Shown: positions 39,901-53,820, counted from the first letter of the stretch. The stretch: DNA of 64,000 nt from Platycnemis pennipes (GCA_933228895.1 OW121852.1:121763544-121827543), one strand, 5' to 3'. A program made the numbers and translations. The notes: generated by a model not told the origin, from the letters alone.

Positions 39901-41801
39901 AGCCGGAGGACTCGGAGGAGCCGGAGGCCCCGGCGGTATATTTTCCGGAATGCACTCCAGGAATTCATGCAAGACCCTGAAATGTCCTAAATGCAACTGG
40001 CATTACAAGTACCAAGAGACTCTTGAGATCCACATGAAGGAGAAACACCCTGAGAGCGAGACGTCATGCGTGTATTGTGTTGCCGGGCAACCGCACCCCC
40101 GGTTGGCACGAGGGGAGACTTATACTTGTGGATACAAACCTTATAGATGTGAAGTGTGCAATTATTCAACGACGACCAAAGGAAACTTGAGTATACATAT
40201 GCAGTCAGATAAGCACTTGAACAACATGCAAGAGCTTCAGCAGAACGGTGGTGTTGTCACCTCTCAGAGCTCGGGCGGTAGCTCAAGTAACGTGCAAGAC
40301 GCTCCGGCTTCTGTCGCCGCCGTCGTGGCAGCCGCAGCGGCGACTTCATCGCCCTCTCACATGTCCAAGGGTGGAGCAGGGGCGTCGGCCCTCAGCCCGA
40401 GTTTGTCTTCTGCACAAGCCCAGCAACAGCAGAAGCCCAAGCCGACTTTCCGTTGTGACGTCTGTAACTATGAGACAAACGTCGCGAGGAACTTGAGAAT
40501 ACACATGACCAGCGAGAAGCATACGCACAACATGATGGTGCTGCAGCAGAACATGAAGCACATGCAGCAGTTGAGCGTTCTGCAGCAGCAGCAGCAACAG
40601 CAGATGGGCGGTGGCGGCGGGGGCGCCGGCGGGTTCGACCCGGCAACCGCGGCCGCGGCTGCCGCAGCCCTGCTCCACTTCCATCCGGGCCTCACGCTCC
40701 CAGGGGAAAAACCGCCTCCGCACACCGAGGCGGCCTTGGCGGACATGGCGTACAACCAAGCGTTGCTCATTCAGATGATGACCGGCGGTCATATGTCGGC
40801 GCACGGACCGCCGCCGCAGTCCCTTCCGCCACCGCCGCACCCAGGCGACCAACGGCACCAGCATCACGGCCACCACACCCACCACCATCCCTACTCTTCG
40901 CCTCACCACCATTCCCACCATCATGCCGCAGCAGCCGCGGCTCAGCAGCACCATTTACACCCGCATTTCGCGGCAGCGGCGGCTGCAGCGGCTGCCGCGG
41001 CGGCCGCAGCCGACCTTACCGGGGGCGGAGACGCGGGCCTGAATCCCGAGACAATGGAACCGCCACCGGAACCACCGGAGCAGAACCCGGGGATGCTCTT
41101 CACGTGCTGCGTATGCAATGCTTTCGCGACCGACTCCCTGGAAGCCTTGTCATGCCACTTGGCAACTGACAGGACGAAGCTAAGAGAGCAGGAAGTCCTA
41201 ATGCTCGTGGCCGGAAGTTATGTCTGTAAGCTCTGTGCGTACAGGACGAATCTCAAGGCAAATTTTCAACTGCACTGTAAGACAGACAAGCATTTGCAAA
41301 GGCTTCAACACGTGAACCATGTCAAGGAGGGAGGACCGAGAAACGAATGGAAACTGAAATATCACCTCAGTAGCGTTACTACCAGCAATCCTGTTCAGGT
41401 GCGATGTAATGCTTGTGACTACTACACGAATAGTGCCCATAAGCTTCAGTTGCATTGTGCTGGAGCGAGGCATGAGGCAAGCTGTGCTCTGTTCAGGCAT
41501 CTTCTCTCTTGTGAGGAGAGTTTCTCTGAGACCCCGGTTTCACCGAACTCGATGGCTCCAACATCCGGGACTTCGCCTCCCAACAGCCAGCTGCTGCAGA
41601 ATTTCAGGATATATCACTGTGCTCTCTGCAACTTTTCTGCAAGAGGCTCGAAATTGCAGCTACTACAGCACGTACGAACCCTCAAGCACATGCAAATGGA
41701 ACAGTTGCATCAACTTCAGAGACGCAGTGAAGGGCGAGATCTTCAAGTGGACATATCGGATGTGTTCCAAGTGATTGCTGATCCCCAAGAGAACGATAAT
41801 G
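36977..41801 (+). CDS. zfh2: zfh2 coding exon 1: N-terminus and first zinc-finger cluster
   Basis: This exon encodes residues 1-1608 plus the first base of codon 1609 (phase 1), and ends at donor G|GTGAGT (41802). The first 450 residues are disordered and acidic, with runs of Glu/Asp near 96-106 and 245-270. A basic NLS-like PRGKRK lies at 461-466. C2H2 fingers have Cys1 at 509, 1003, 1058, 1160, 1417, 1477 and 1548. Two Cys-rich units are atypical: CPEH...CAKC at 934, and a unit at 1377 (TCCVCNAF) that lacks a second His. Several fingers have the HX5H spacing and the NYxT/NLxIHM pattern typical of ZFHX proteins. Linkers hold long Ala, Gly, His and Pro runs, plus the degenerate CtBP-like VMDLT near 846. 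The start is the first ATG after an in-frame stop. Third positions are GC-rich. Reading on past the donor gives only GE and a stop, so splicing is required. Confidence 0.95.
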
Positions 41802-44172
41802 GTGAGTAAACGTATTTTCTTCTCTTGTAGATTTTATTAAAATGGAGTGGGAGTACAAAATATTCATTGGAATTAAAAAAATTTCCGTTCATCAGTTTGA
41901 CTGAATGAAAAGGGAATTATGCAGTTGAGTAGGACGTATAACCGAGTACGAGTACGATGTATAGTATATATTTTAAATTGTCCTCAATGACATATATTTT
42001 TAGAGCTGGCGATACTCCTGAATCATTTTGTATTTTAGGGAAAAAATATGATTTTTTTACTATGCTGTATATATTATTTCAGGATTAAAGATATTAGCAT
42101 GTTATATTTGCCTTCCATTTTACAATTTAGTGGTGATATTTTTAAGTTTCTGTTTCTTAATTTTTAATTCATTGTATTAACATTTTTAATCCTACGTTTG
42201 GTTGACGTATAATTATCTAATGTTCTCCTGAATACTCTTCCCTTTTCTTTCTTTAACTTTATTTTCCTAATTATATAATGTCACTTTGGAGTTTGGGCCA
42301 CTATTATCATTTACATGCTCATATTAATTAATGCACTACAATCACGAATATCTTAATTTGTAAATATAAAGTTAGTCTAAATGTTTTTTATAAAAATATA
42401 TGCTTAAATTTCAGTTGAAGGTTATTTTCTAGCTATTTTATCAACTTCAGACATGTGATTGATAGGATAATATAACCTCTGTCGAGGTTATTCATTTCTA
42501 AGCATTCAATATTAGTTCGCTTAAAAAACTGACACCGTAAAAATACAAGATTGATCAAAGCAGCATATGTAATTTTAAATTTTTCTTGGGAAGTGTGCGC
42601 CTCAGAGCTTCTCTCCCATCCACTGTGTCGTAAATATTCGACCAACGTCTTTCGGGCAACATCCTCTGCGTCTAATCGCGACACATTCATTAATAGGCGT
42701 AATTAACGTGAGGCTGCGTTCTCGAAGCAGCGTTCCCGATTCACCCGAAGGGAGAATGACTAGCGGCGCGAAAAAACGCCCCTAAGGCACGCCCCTGCCG
42801 TAAAAAGGAGACGAATTAGACCTGCGAGGAGGAATGGAAAAGGAAAAACGGAAGAAACGAGGAGAAGCCGGAGGAGGAAGGGAAGGCGTATTACAGCAAC
42901 AAAAGATCCGTGGCCAAGGGTGGAGTTCGCTTGCGGAGAGGAGGTGAAGAGAGATGGCTATGGGGATGATGGGGGTGAGAAAGTATTGGTTAGCGCGTTG
43001 GATGGGGCGAGTCTTAAGATGAGGGTGAGCCGGTGGGTTTTTATTACTAATAAAGGTTCGAAGGAATCCACAGAAAGACTAGGAAGGGAGGGGGAGGGCT
43101 GGGTAATTTAGTCGGATGTAAAGTCGTGGCAATTTTCTTACCTGGCCTTAGTCCTGAGGGTACGTTGGCGGGTTTGCGGGGTGGGGGTAGTTGGGCTGTG
43201 AGTATGTGTGCGGAGGAAGGTAGGAGGAGGGTAATGAGTGAGAGGTGGATGCAAGGGTTGAGCGAACGAGGGAGAGAACATAGTTTGCGTCGAAAGGTAT
43301 GAAGTGTTAAGGCCAGGCCCCAGAGGGGGTGGTGGGTGATAACAGCACGCGGCGTCTTAAGGACGGAGCTCTCGTGAGCCAAAAGGAGGAAGGCCTCTTG
43401 GGAGAGTGCAGGCGAGGAACGAGGGACGCGATCATTGGAATTGCATCGAGGAAGGGTTTCTTGAATAAGTAGACGCCGTTTGAGTGCTTCTAAAATATCC
43501 TGTTGTGTCGTCCCCGCTGAGGTGTTAGCGCTTTGAACGCCCTCGCCGTATATTTCGCTCTTTTCCCGTTTCCTTTCCTCCTGTTCATTCGCCTTTTGTT
43601 TCGCTTCTCCTTTCATCTTCATTTCCGCTCCTGCTCCCATTGTATACGTTAACTTCATGAAAATATCTCCAACTCCATTTCCAATTGGAGCAGATTAAAT
43701 CAAAATAATACGTATCAAATGAATCTTCGAATTGCTGCTTATTCGTTTAATAGTTTGATTCTCTTACTCGCTTCAAACAATTATTTTGTGATCCAAAATG
43801 TTTGAGGTCTGAGCAGAAAAGTACTAATTCAATGATGAGTATTAAAATTTTTTTTTTTTTCTTCAAAATATGAAAAATTGTAATTAATGACACTTTTCTT
43901 TGTCGTTTCTCCGGTTACCATAAATAGAAACATAATAAATGATTGCGTCAACTTTGTTAATACGTAGTGAATGGATCTTCATGTGAATTTTAAATCACAT
44001 TATACTAATTGTATCGTTATTTTAAGTTGCATTTGTAGTAAACGAAGCATGAATGCGAAAAAATCATGAATATTTTGCAAATAATATCAATACTATATTG
44101 ATAAAACTGAAATTATAAATTGAGGAGTTAACTGAAAATTACGTCTGATTCAATTATCTTATCATATTCTAG
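41802..44172 (+). other. zfh2: zfh2 intron 1 (phase 1)
   Basis: The intron runs from GTGAGT to ...catattctAG, 2,371 nt. Joining G to GG restores codon 1609 (Gly) and continues as GKDTQM, so the frame is kept. Most of the intron is AT-rich. A compositionally different GC- and purine-rich block lies at about 42700-43660. No coding domain is seen in it. Confidence 0.9.
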
Positions 44173-47100
44173 GGGGGAAAGACACCCAAATGCACACTGT
44201 CAGCCAGCAGCAGAAAGAAAGAATTGATTCAGCAAAGGAGGTCGCCAGCCAACAACAGCAGCAGGACAAACAGAGCATGCTTAAATATGCTCTTGAACAA
44301 CAAGGAATGACTGCTGCAGATGAATGCTCTACGACTACTCCTCAGCCCAGTGAACTTCCTCAGACGCCAACGCATCAGCAGCAACATCAGAAGAGTGCCG
44401 GAAACGTGACTCCAGTGAACACCTCTTCCACATCTCCAGCATCTTCAACCTCTGCTACGTCTGTGGCGGCCATTTCTCCAGTTCACGTATGTCCTTATTG
44501 TACATATAACAGCACGTCTGAAATGCGCATACAAGCCCACGTTCTTGCACAACATTCACAGCATCTTCATAACTCCTCCCAGCAGCAGCAGCAGCATCAG
44601 CAGCAAGGCAACCAAGTGCAGCAGCAGAGTCAAGAGAGTGCTTCGCAGTTGCAACAACAGCAGCCTGAGTTCCTTTGCCCATTGTGTCAGGATGGCTTTA
44701 AGGAGAAGGCCCTGCTGGAGAAACACGTCATGAGAATACACAGCGTCAATGCTGAAGGCCTGCAGCGGCTATTGCTCCTCGTGGACCAATCCCATTGGCT
44801 GAACACTGTCTCTCGTCCTCAAGGCCAGCAGAGTGGTGGAAGCCAAACTCAGGTAAACACAAGTCCACAATCTAGTAACGAACAGGACAATGCCAATAGA
44901 AGTCTTTCTTCTTCCGAGGGCACTAAAGAACCCAGCAGCGAAGGAGATGTCTCCTCTAGGGAAGATACGGTGGTAGCTCTGTCTCCATCAGAAAGTCAGC
45001 AGCAATCAGTTGAGGAAAATGAGGAAACACTTCGATGCCAAAGCTGCAGTAGATTTTTCCGGGGAGTGGATGATTTTATGAATCACCAGCTAGAAACTGG
45101 TCACATGGACACAGCAAAAGCCATTGGATGTGCTGGTGGTGGATATCTCTGCTGGAAGAAAGGCTGCGGTCAGTATTTTCCATCTGCCTCTAGCCTTCAG
45201 GCCCATTTCAAAGACATTCATGGCCGCGGGTTGACAAACACCCTCCAGCCAACTCCTTCGCCCACGCAGCATACGATTGGGACAAGCACCTCGAATACCC
45301 CTCCTGCTGCAGTTTCAGAAAAGCATGTTTACAAATATAGGTGCAGTCAGTGTTCACTTGCTTTCAAGACTATGGAGAAGCTTCAACTCCACTCCCAGTA
45401 TCATATTATTAGGGACGCTACCAAATGCGCATTATGCGGACGAAGCTTTAGATCCATATTGGCGTTGCACAAACACGTAGAGAGTGCACACACGGACCTT
45501 CCTGAAGAAGAGCTTGCACAATATAAACAAAGTCTTTTGACCAATCCATTATTACTGGCAGGTCTGGGTGGTGGGCCAGTACCTGGGCTTGGAATGTTTC
45601 TTAGTGGTATGAAAAATGAAGCTGCAGCTACTCCTATCCCTATGGAGGTAGATGAAGAGACTAGTGCTGCTACCGCAGCTGCTGATGAGGAAATGATGAT
45701 GATGATGGAGGCTGAGAGAGGAAGAGAAGACGGGGGAGGTGGACCTGGCGGTGGAGAAGAAAATAGCGATGACTCTGGTGGTAGAGAGCAACAGCTTTTG
45801 GAAGACTACTTGAATTCTCAAGCTGTAGCAGAGGATGGCTATAATGACCCTAATCGTAAATATAAGTGCCACAGATGTAAGGTAGCGTATACTAAGCAGT
45901 CGTATCTTACGGGGCATAATAAGACATTGTTGCACCGAAAGGGAGAAAAGTTATCGTATCCCATGGAAAAATATTTGGATCCTAACAGACCTTTCAAATG
46001 TGATGTATGCAAGGAGTCTTTCACTCAGAAGAATATTCTTCTTGTGCATTATAACTCCGTTAGTCACCTTCATAAGCTGAAAAGGGCAATGCAAGAACAG
46101 CAGCAGCCCACCAGTAATAATGGAGTGATGAATGTATCCTCTCCAACGACGCCAACGAATCAAAAAATGGTCAACGCTGTTTCATCTTCGAACGCCATGA
46201 CACCAGTGTCAACTCCCAGTGACGAAGATGATAAGAAACCTTACAAATGTAATATATGCCGAGTGGCTTACAGCCAAGGTTCTACTTTGGATATACATAT
46301 GCGATCGGTCCTTCATCAAACTAGAGCGTCAAAATTACAAGATCTGGCTCTTACTGGTCAAATCGATCTCAGTAGACCACTCATTGAACAACCAATGCAG
46401 ACAGCCGCTCAAGCAGCTGCTGTTGCAGAAAAGACTTCTAACTTGTTGCACGACATACTAGGAACAGCTCAATCGCAAGCAGTCGCTGCAGCTACCTCGA
46501 GTGGAATGGTGACTCCTAAAAGCAGTCATGGCCATCACATCCATGGGCAGCAACAGACATCATTCCACTCGGGTCATCACGCTGCCACACACTTTGGTCA
46601 GCATTCCATCCACCATGGGTCAGCTGTGCAGACGCAACAATCACCGACATCGTTGTCATCAGCGTCTTCCACCGCTTCCTCCTCATCAACGGTTCCTTCA
46701 CCCACCCAAGTGCCCAGTGGCGGTCCTAGCACGGCAGTCCAGTCAACAGTTCCTCCCACATCATCTCAGTCTACAACAGCCACTCAAGCATCATCCCCTG
46801 CCATATCTCCTACAGTTCCTAATTCCGCAACCAGTGTTACCGCTAATGTGACAAGCGGAGCTGGTGGCGAAGTAAATAGTCAGTCGGTCGGGGTAGGGAA
46901 TACGACAAATGCTCAAACACCTGTGATAATGAATTCGTCTACGTCCTTGCAAGGACAACAACAGACACAGACCGGAGGAATGCATGCTTGTCCACGATGC
47001 AACGCGTTGTTTTCTAGCCAGGAACAGATGATGCAGCATACACAAATGTATTGCATGTATACTCAGCAGGCTACATTGCACCAGCAAGGAAGTACCACCA

Positions 47101-50100
47101 ATACGGCCGCAACGGTGACGACTGGAAATCAAACCGTCGGAGGTTTCCACCATCACGGGCATTTCCATCATGCCCACCATCATCATCACCATCACATTAA
47201 TAATCAGCAGCAGCAGGTTTATGGTGTTCATCACAAGGTGCCATCACCATCGCCGTCGCCGTCATCCGTTGCTGGACAGAGCACTGCAGGAGTGTCTACA
47301 ACGACACCTACAGGAGCTACTCCGACCACTGCTGGAGGCACTGGCCTTCATCATCATCACCATCACCACCAGATGTTAGACGACGCTTTTGCGAGATTTT
47401 CCATGCCAACAAGAAAGTCATCTCAAATGTACAAACATCTACTTGAAAGTTATGGCTTTGAGTTAGTCATGCAGTTTAATGAAAATCATCACCAGAGAAG
47501 ACAAAAAAGAGAGGAATCTTCGGATGTCTCCTCAACATCGAACAAAATCCAAAACCAGCAATCGATTTCATCTTCAACTGATGGTGATGTCCTAGCATTG
47601 GGGTCTGTGGAAACCCAGACGGAAGAAGGGAAAATGGAGGACGATACAAAATCTGATCCTCTGCCAGAAGTATCCAAATCTGTGTGTGGCCATTGTAAAA
47701 AAGAATTTTCTAGTGTCTGGGTTCTTAAGGCTCATTGTGAAGAGGTTCATCGTGACCTCGTTCCTTTGGACTTCTTAGAAGAATATGCGTTGCGGTACAA
47801 AAGCGAGTATGAGAGAAAAACTGCTGCTGTTATTGCTGCTGAGCTTAAGCAACAACAACAACACCAGCAAAAGCAACAACAAATGGCTCAACAGTATCAG
47901 CAGCAGCAGTTGCAACTACAACAACAGCAACAGTTACATCAACAGCATCAGCAGCAACACAACCCGCCACATATTCACTTACCATTTAACCAGCATCTTC
48001 AACAGCAGCCAAATCAACAACAGGGCGTGGCCCAAGCGACGCCAAGTACTGGTAATAACACCCAATCTGCTAAAATTGAGCAACCAATGAACTCTCCGGA
48101 TAAGGACGTTCAACCAGTAACCACCACCACACAAACTACAATGACTGGTGCTGATGAAGACCAGGAAGAAAAGATTGCCATGATGATGATGATGATGAAA
48201 GGTGAAAAGCCTTCATCCACATCTGTGAGTACGTCAACATCGACAATTCCGTTAAACCTCGGCCCGAGGATGTCTTCTACCCCGAACCCACATAGAAGGG
48301 CGGACAGCACCTCCCCGGAAGTTGTGCCAATACCATCCACTACTCCTACAACACCTACTGCCTCATCCACACCTGCTCCAATAGGAGATAACATCTCTTC
48401 AACCACTCCTTCGCAGGGAGCTGGGACCTCTTCTCCTGCCACTCCTAACCCTACCTCGACTACACCGAGACCGGTGTCGACGCCCAGAGATGACCATCAG
48501 CCTCATCATCATCAACAGCAAGGGCACGGAGGAGCGGCCTCTCAGGAGGGATCTGGTCAAGGATCGACACCTGGTACCCCGTCAAATGCGGCATCTGCGG
48601 CTGCTGCTGCATCAGCCATGCAGTTATCTTTGGCGGCTCAAATGAATGAGATGCAAGCCGCGATTAATTTAATGGCCATGCAGCAATTTCACAACCCAGC
48701 TACTGCTATGTCCATGATGCAAATGGCTGCTATGGGCTTGTCTCCTTTAGGCTTAATGAACCTCCAGCCTCCATTAGTTCCCATGATGATGGCACCACCA
48801 CCACCTCCTCCTCCCGCCCAATCCCAACCCCCTGCCACCCATTCACCATCGCCATCTGACCAGTTGGCAGCCGCCGCAGCTGCAGCTAATTCTTTATTCT
48901 CTCCTGCTGGTCTCCTGGTGGCTAAGCAGCAGGCTCTACTCCAGCAGCAGCAACACCTACCGCACGTCCCTCAGCATCACCATATGGCGTCGCAGTTGCA
49001 GCAGCAACAGCAACAACAACAGCAACAGCAGAAGAGAGCCCGGACCCGTATAACGGACGATCAGTTGAAAATTCTTCGTGCCCATTTTGATATTAATAAT
49101 TCTCCATCCGAGGAGCAGATAGCGGAAATGGCTTCTCGTTCTGGCCTTCCGCCAAAGGTTATTAAGCACTGGTTCAGAAACACGCTTTTTAAAGAGAGGC
49201 AGAGGAATAAGGATTCACCCTACAATTTCAACAACCCACCATCTACTACTCTGAATTTAGAAGAGTATGAGAAAACAGGCGAAGCTAAAGTATCACCTTT
49301 GAATCCGGAAGAGCAGAAGGAATTGTTTAGTCAAGTCGTTCAGGCACAACAGTCTTCCTCCAACAAGAGGAAGCAGTCTCAACCAATACAAGCTCCTCAG
49401 CCTCCTCCGGTTTCTCCACCCCCTCAGCAACAAATGGAAAGAATTTCGGCTGAGTCTTCACTCATGGGTTATAAACCATCCGAGGATCAATATGGAGGAG
49501 ACGACTTGTCTCGTTCTGTGAAAATGGAGCTAGACGAGGATGTGAAGCCAATTATCAATCTTACCGAGGAAAACACAAGGGATGAACCTGATTCGCCCGC
49601 ATCAATGAACGTTCCCACATCTATCGGGACTCAAATTGGCAATTCCTTGGGAGTGCCGTTAAACATTCCTACTACTTCATCAAGGAATATCTCACCTGGT
49701 AATTTAACATTGACGTCAATAATAGCGTCACAGCTAGGATCTCAAGCTGAGGGAATTCCTGTAGCGCCCGTAACCTCCTCCTCGACCTCTCCGCATGCTG
49801 TCTCAGGAGGTGGTGCTGCATCTGCCAACATCCTCGCGCCTCCCAAGGCAGCGCCGTGCGCCACTATTTATTCTTCGCCGGTCCAGAGCCAAGTTCCTCC
49901 TAGTCCAACATCAATAATGGGTGTAACGCTGAGCAACACGCCCACATCCGTCGTATCTGGCGGTGGGATGATGGGAATGTCGACTCCTGTGTCCACCCTA
50001 AGCCCTGGCAGGTCTCCATCCTCCTCCATGGACTGCATGACCTCTGTCGGAGGAGGCAGTGGTGGAAGTGGCAGTTCCTCTGGGAAGAGAGCAAACAGGA

Positions 50101-50972
50101 CAAGATTTACGGATTATCAAATCAAAGTCCTTCAGGAATTCTTTGAGAACAACGCATATCCCAAAGATGACGATTTGGAGTACTTATCAAAACTCCTGAG
50201 TTTAAGTCCTAGAGTCATCGTGGTTTGGTTTCAAAACGCCCGACAGAAGGCTAGGAAAGTGTACGAGAATCAACCACCGGTCGAGGCCACCGCGGGGGTG
50301 GTAGCCGGCGGCACGATCGGCTCTGGTCTCACGGGTGCTGGCGCCATGCCCAACGTTGCCAACATTCCACCTGGAGAGGAGGGCGCCGGGAGATTTCAGC
50401 GGACCCCCGGTCTCAACTACCAGTGCAAGAAATGCCTCCTGGTTTTCCAGAGGTATTACGAACTGATTCGGCACCAAAAGACCCACTGCTTCAAGGAGGA
50501 GGACGCCAAGAGGTCGGCGCAGGCACAGGCAGCCGCGGCCCAGATAGCCGCTGTTCTCAGCTCAGAAGACTCTAACTCGAGCTCCGTGGCGGAGTCTCGA
50601 GGCGTCGCCGACCTGTCATCCGTGTCGACGCCTTCGGTACCGCCGCCACCTCCTCCTCCTCCCCCGCCACCGCCTCCCCCGCCCCCGCCGCCCCCGTCCT
50701 TCGTCTCGGCGATGGCCCCCTCGCCCCCCACTCCCGACGGTCGCAAGAGCGCCCAGCCCGCAGAGGCCTCCCCACCGCCCACGCCCTCCCAGTCACACGG
50801 AGGTCACCAGGAGGCCTCCGAGGACAGTTTCCAGTGCGACAAGTGTAACCTAGTCTTCCCGCGATTCGAACTGTGGCGAGAGCACCAGCTGGTGCACATA
50901 ATGAACCCTAACCTGTTCCCGTCGTACCCGCCCGATTCGCCATTCGGCATCTTGCAGCAGCACGCGCAGATG

Positions 50973-51007
<35 letters not shown>

Positions 51008-51299
51008 GCAGACGCAGCAGAATCCGCAGCTGCACCCTGCCTCGGGCCACCAGCACTTGGGTGGCATCTCGGGCGCGGCCGTGGCGGCTGCGGCGGCGGC
51101 TGCAGCGGCCGCCGCCGGGCTCTCTTACGAAGCGGGCATGGGCACGCTGTCTCCGCCCATCGGCCAGGGCAAGCGGAAGTTCGACGAAGTGGAGGAGGAG
51201 TTGAGAAGCGGCGGTGAGGAGAACGCCGCGCCCAAGGACAAGAGGCTGAGGACCACCATCTTACCGGAACAGCTCGACTACCTATACCAGAAATATCAG
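44173..51299 (+). CDS. zfh2: zfh2 coding exon 2: central fingers, homeodomains 1 and 2, first third of homeodomain 3
   Basis: This 7.1-kb exon encodes residues 1609-3984. Fingers have Cys1 at 1715, 1777, 1897, 1935, 1999, 2027, 2174, 2218, 2301, 2548 (C2HC), 2780, 3693 and 3830. Homeodomain 1 (about 3230-3289) has helix-3 WFRNTLFKERQRNK; it keeps Asn51 but has Leu at 53, a family trait. Homeodomain 2 (about 3580-3640) has WFQNARQKARK. Homeodomain 3 starts at about 3965 (KRLRTTILPEQ) and is cut after 20 residues at donor CAG|GTGGGT (phase 0). SUMO-type VKMELDED lies at 3391-3398. Poly-Q, poly-H and a long poly-P run (about 3765-3785) lie between domains. If unspliced, translation would stop at 51344. 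Codon use is AT-leaning up to about 50270 and strongly GC-rich after that. Confidence 0.96.
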
Positions 51300-52858
51300 G
51301 TGGGTAACAAGGGTTCGCTGAGTAAGGTATGGAGCCCAACGTGATGGGAAAGTGGTTGATGTTCACCTTGATAAAATTGGCAACTTTTACGCCCATGTTA
51401 ACAAACGTCAATAGTTGCATTTTTTTAAGTATTAACTTGAATTTCCTATCAAGCTAATTATTTATTATTTTTCACACCTATTCCTCGTTCCTTTAACTCA
51501 AGTACCTCTGGACCTTTCTACCCTATTGTCTGTTTTTCGCCATTTGTTTTAATACTCAACACGCACCTTATCTTTAACCTTTCAATCTGTAGGTAATATG
51601 TATTTTCAAAATATTACGTACCTACTAGTCTCTATCAATATTTTTATTTCTTATCAGACCACCACATTCCTCACACTGCTCATGTCGAAGAGACTAGTGT
51701 CAATATTGGCAGGTTAGTAATGCAATGGAAATGATTAAGTTGTTTATGATGATCATTCTCATATTGAAACTTAGGTCGGTGGTAAACTTAGTGTAAAAGT
51801 TTACAAGGTTGCTCAATTAATCAAGATGAACATGTACACTTTCATTTTCTTCACCAACAGAACATCTCCAAGTACTTATATGTTTCAAATTTTGGTTGTT
51901 ATGGGCTAATATAAGTAAAGGTTTAGAATAAATTGTTTTCACTAAAATGGAGATCCAACTATTTGAATGCTTTTGTTTTTGCTGTAAAATATTTTACCTA
52001 AGTTTAAATTACATGCAGCATCAGTAGTGGGGCATTCAAATATAATGTTTGTTTTTTCCAGAATAATTATTCTACGCCTCTAATTAGCCTTTTTGCCCTG
52101 ATTAAGCATATCTCTTATCAAATATATATCTATAAAATGATTCAAAAAGCATTTATTTGTACATATATGAGAGCAAACGGTGGGTGGGAGTTTGAATTGC
52201 TGAATGCAGAGTGATCAAATCAAACACTATTGTAACGTGAATGGAAACCCAATAAGAAATTTAGGTAAATGTGCTCTCCTTTGATGCATAGCTTTATCTG
52301 CATATGGGCATTACGGAACGCTAATTGCAACATTTGTTCAAATCAATAATTTATATTTATTTACCGATTGTATTGTCACACTTACGATTTTTCTGCCTCG
52401 CATATTCTTACATTTATTAATTTATTGCTATGTGGAGAGAATTATTTAATCATTTATTGTTACGCGATTCATAAAACTCATTGTGTAACCAATGGTTGCA
52501 GTGAAAATTAGCTAGGTGCGGTAGTCGTTGCCGTGGCCTTTCGCATACAAACTACTTTTTCGAAAAATAAGCTACGACCATGTCGAATAAATACATATTT
52601 AATTTATATAGTCATCTGCGAGTGGGTTTTGTTAATTAGTCGAAGTTCATCGCTCCATTTCAACGGTGCTCTCCACTTTTCTCGGCTTTAATCTTGCATC
52701 GTAATTAGATGATAGTGCGTGTATAAAAAAAACGCTTGAAGCAGTCGACCCAAGTCACTGATTTTGTACACGGAAGAAGGCTGTAATGTAAGCATGCCCT
52801 GTAGTCGCTGATTTCATTTCTAATTTGTGTGCACTGTGGTGACTGGTTCTGCGCACAG
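51300..52858 (+). other. zfh2: zfh2 intron 2 (phase 0), splits homeodomain 3
   Basis: This 1,559-nt AT-rich intron has donor GTGGGT and acceptor ggttctgcgcacAG. It interrupts homeodomain 3 between loop-side residues 20 and 21. I see no repeat or RNA gene in it. Confidence 0.92.
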
Positions 52859-52993
52859 GTGGAGAGCAACCCGAGCCGTAAGATGCTGGAGTCGATCGCG
52901 CGGGAGGTTGGTCTGAAGAAGCGCGTCGTGCAGGTGTGGTTCCAAAACACGCGCGCGCGGGAGCGTAAGGGGCAGTTCAGAGCACACGCACAG
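52859..52993 (+). CDS. zfh2: zfh2 coding exon 3: rest of homeodomain 3
   Basis: The exon is 135 nt, exactly 45 codons (residues 3985-4029), with phase 0 on both sides. It encodes helices 2 and 3 of homeodomain 3, including [17 protein letters not shown] with Trp48, Gln50 and Asn51 intact. The acceptor is gcgcacAG and the donor is CAG|GTAAGC. The two homeodomain parts only make a domain when exon 2 and exon 3 are joined, which strongly supports both boundaries. The exon is symmetric, so skipping it would keep the frame but destroy the third homeodomain. This is a plausible isoform switch, not shown by the sequence itself. Confidence 0.95.
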
Positions 52994-53820
52994 GTAAGCA
53001 CGCCTCAAGCTGGTTATGGAACGATGCAATACGTAGCTCTTGTGCTCAAATATTTAATATATATAATGAACATGGTCAGTACATGCTAGTTGTCGGTTTT
53101 TTTATTTTTTTTGAATGGGAATGGGTATTTTTTTAACCGAATTTTGTCTGACTAAATTCATCGTGTCTTGTGAGATTATAAATATTTTGATCGATAGCCT
53201 ATAGAACAGTAGAGGAAAAGCAAATTGCCAATTCATGCAGAAGCATTAGTTACCTCTTGTTAAAAAAAAGCACGCAAAAGCTCCTGTTCGTTTATTTTAC
53301 ATAGACCCTTTCGTCTCCTTCGTCAAGGGGCGAAAGATTACACGGAGTATCTTTTTTGATTATCTTCCCGTCTTTCATCTAAGAATCTGACCTGAAGAAT
53401 CGTGTAAGCCATTCAGAACCTACTTGATTTTTTGATATTTCGTAAGGTTATTTTTTTTATTATTCATCACTGTCCGTTCAGAGATGATATTCTGGATGTG
53501 ATTTTCCTAAACCTAAGGAAAACTGTTGCTACTGCTTTGCCTTTAGTCACAACGGAGATGGTAACTTCCCATGCTAATATTCTGGGTATTTAGACAATTC
53601 CCATCCACTGATATTATTTTATTATATGCAAGTTATATAGAAACGGACGACTAGACTAGACGTCAGTTACGGTATTTTTTTCATGTTTTTCTGGCGAATA
53701 GTACGTTGATTTTTAGTTGTAAAAATACGAAATAACGTAATTCTTTGGGAAAAGTGTATTTTTTTCAAGACGTATATTTATTCGTTACGATAAATCATTC
53801 GTTCCTTTGCCATCCCACAG
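52994..53820 (+). other. zfh2: zfh2 intron 3 (phase 0)
   Basis: This 827-nt AT-rich intron runs from GTAAGC to gccatcccacAG. I see no additional feature in it. Confidence 0.92.
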
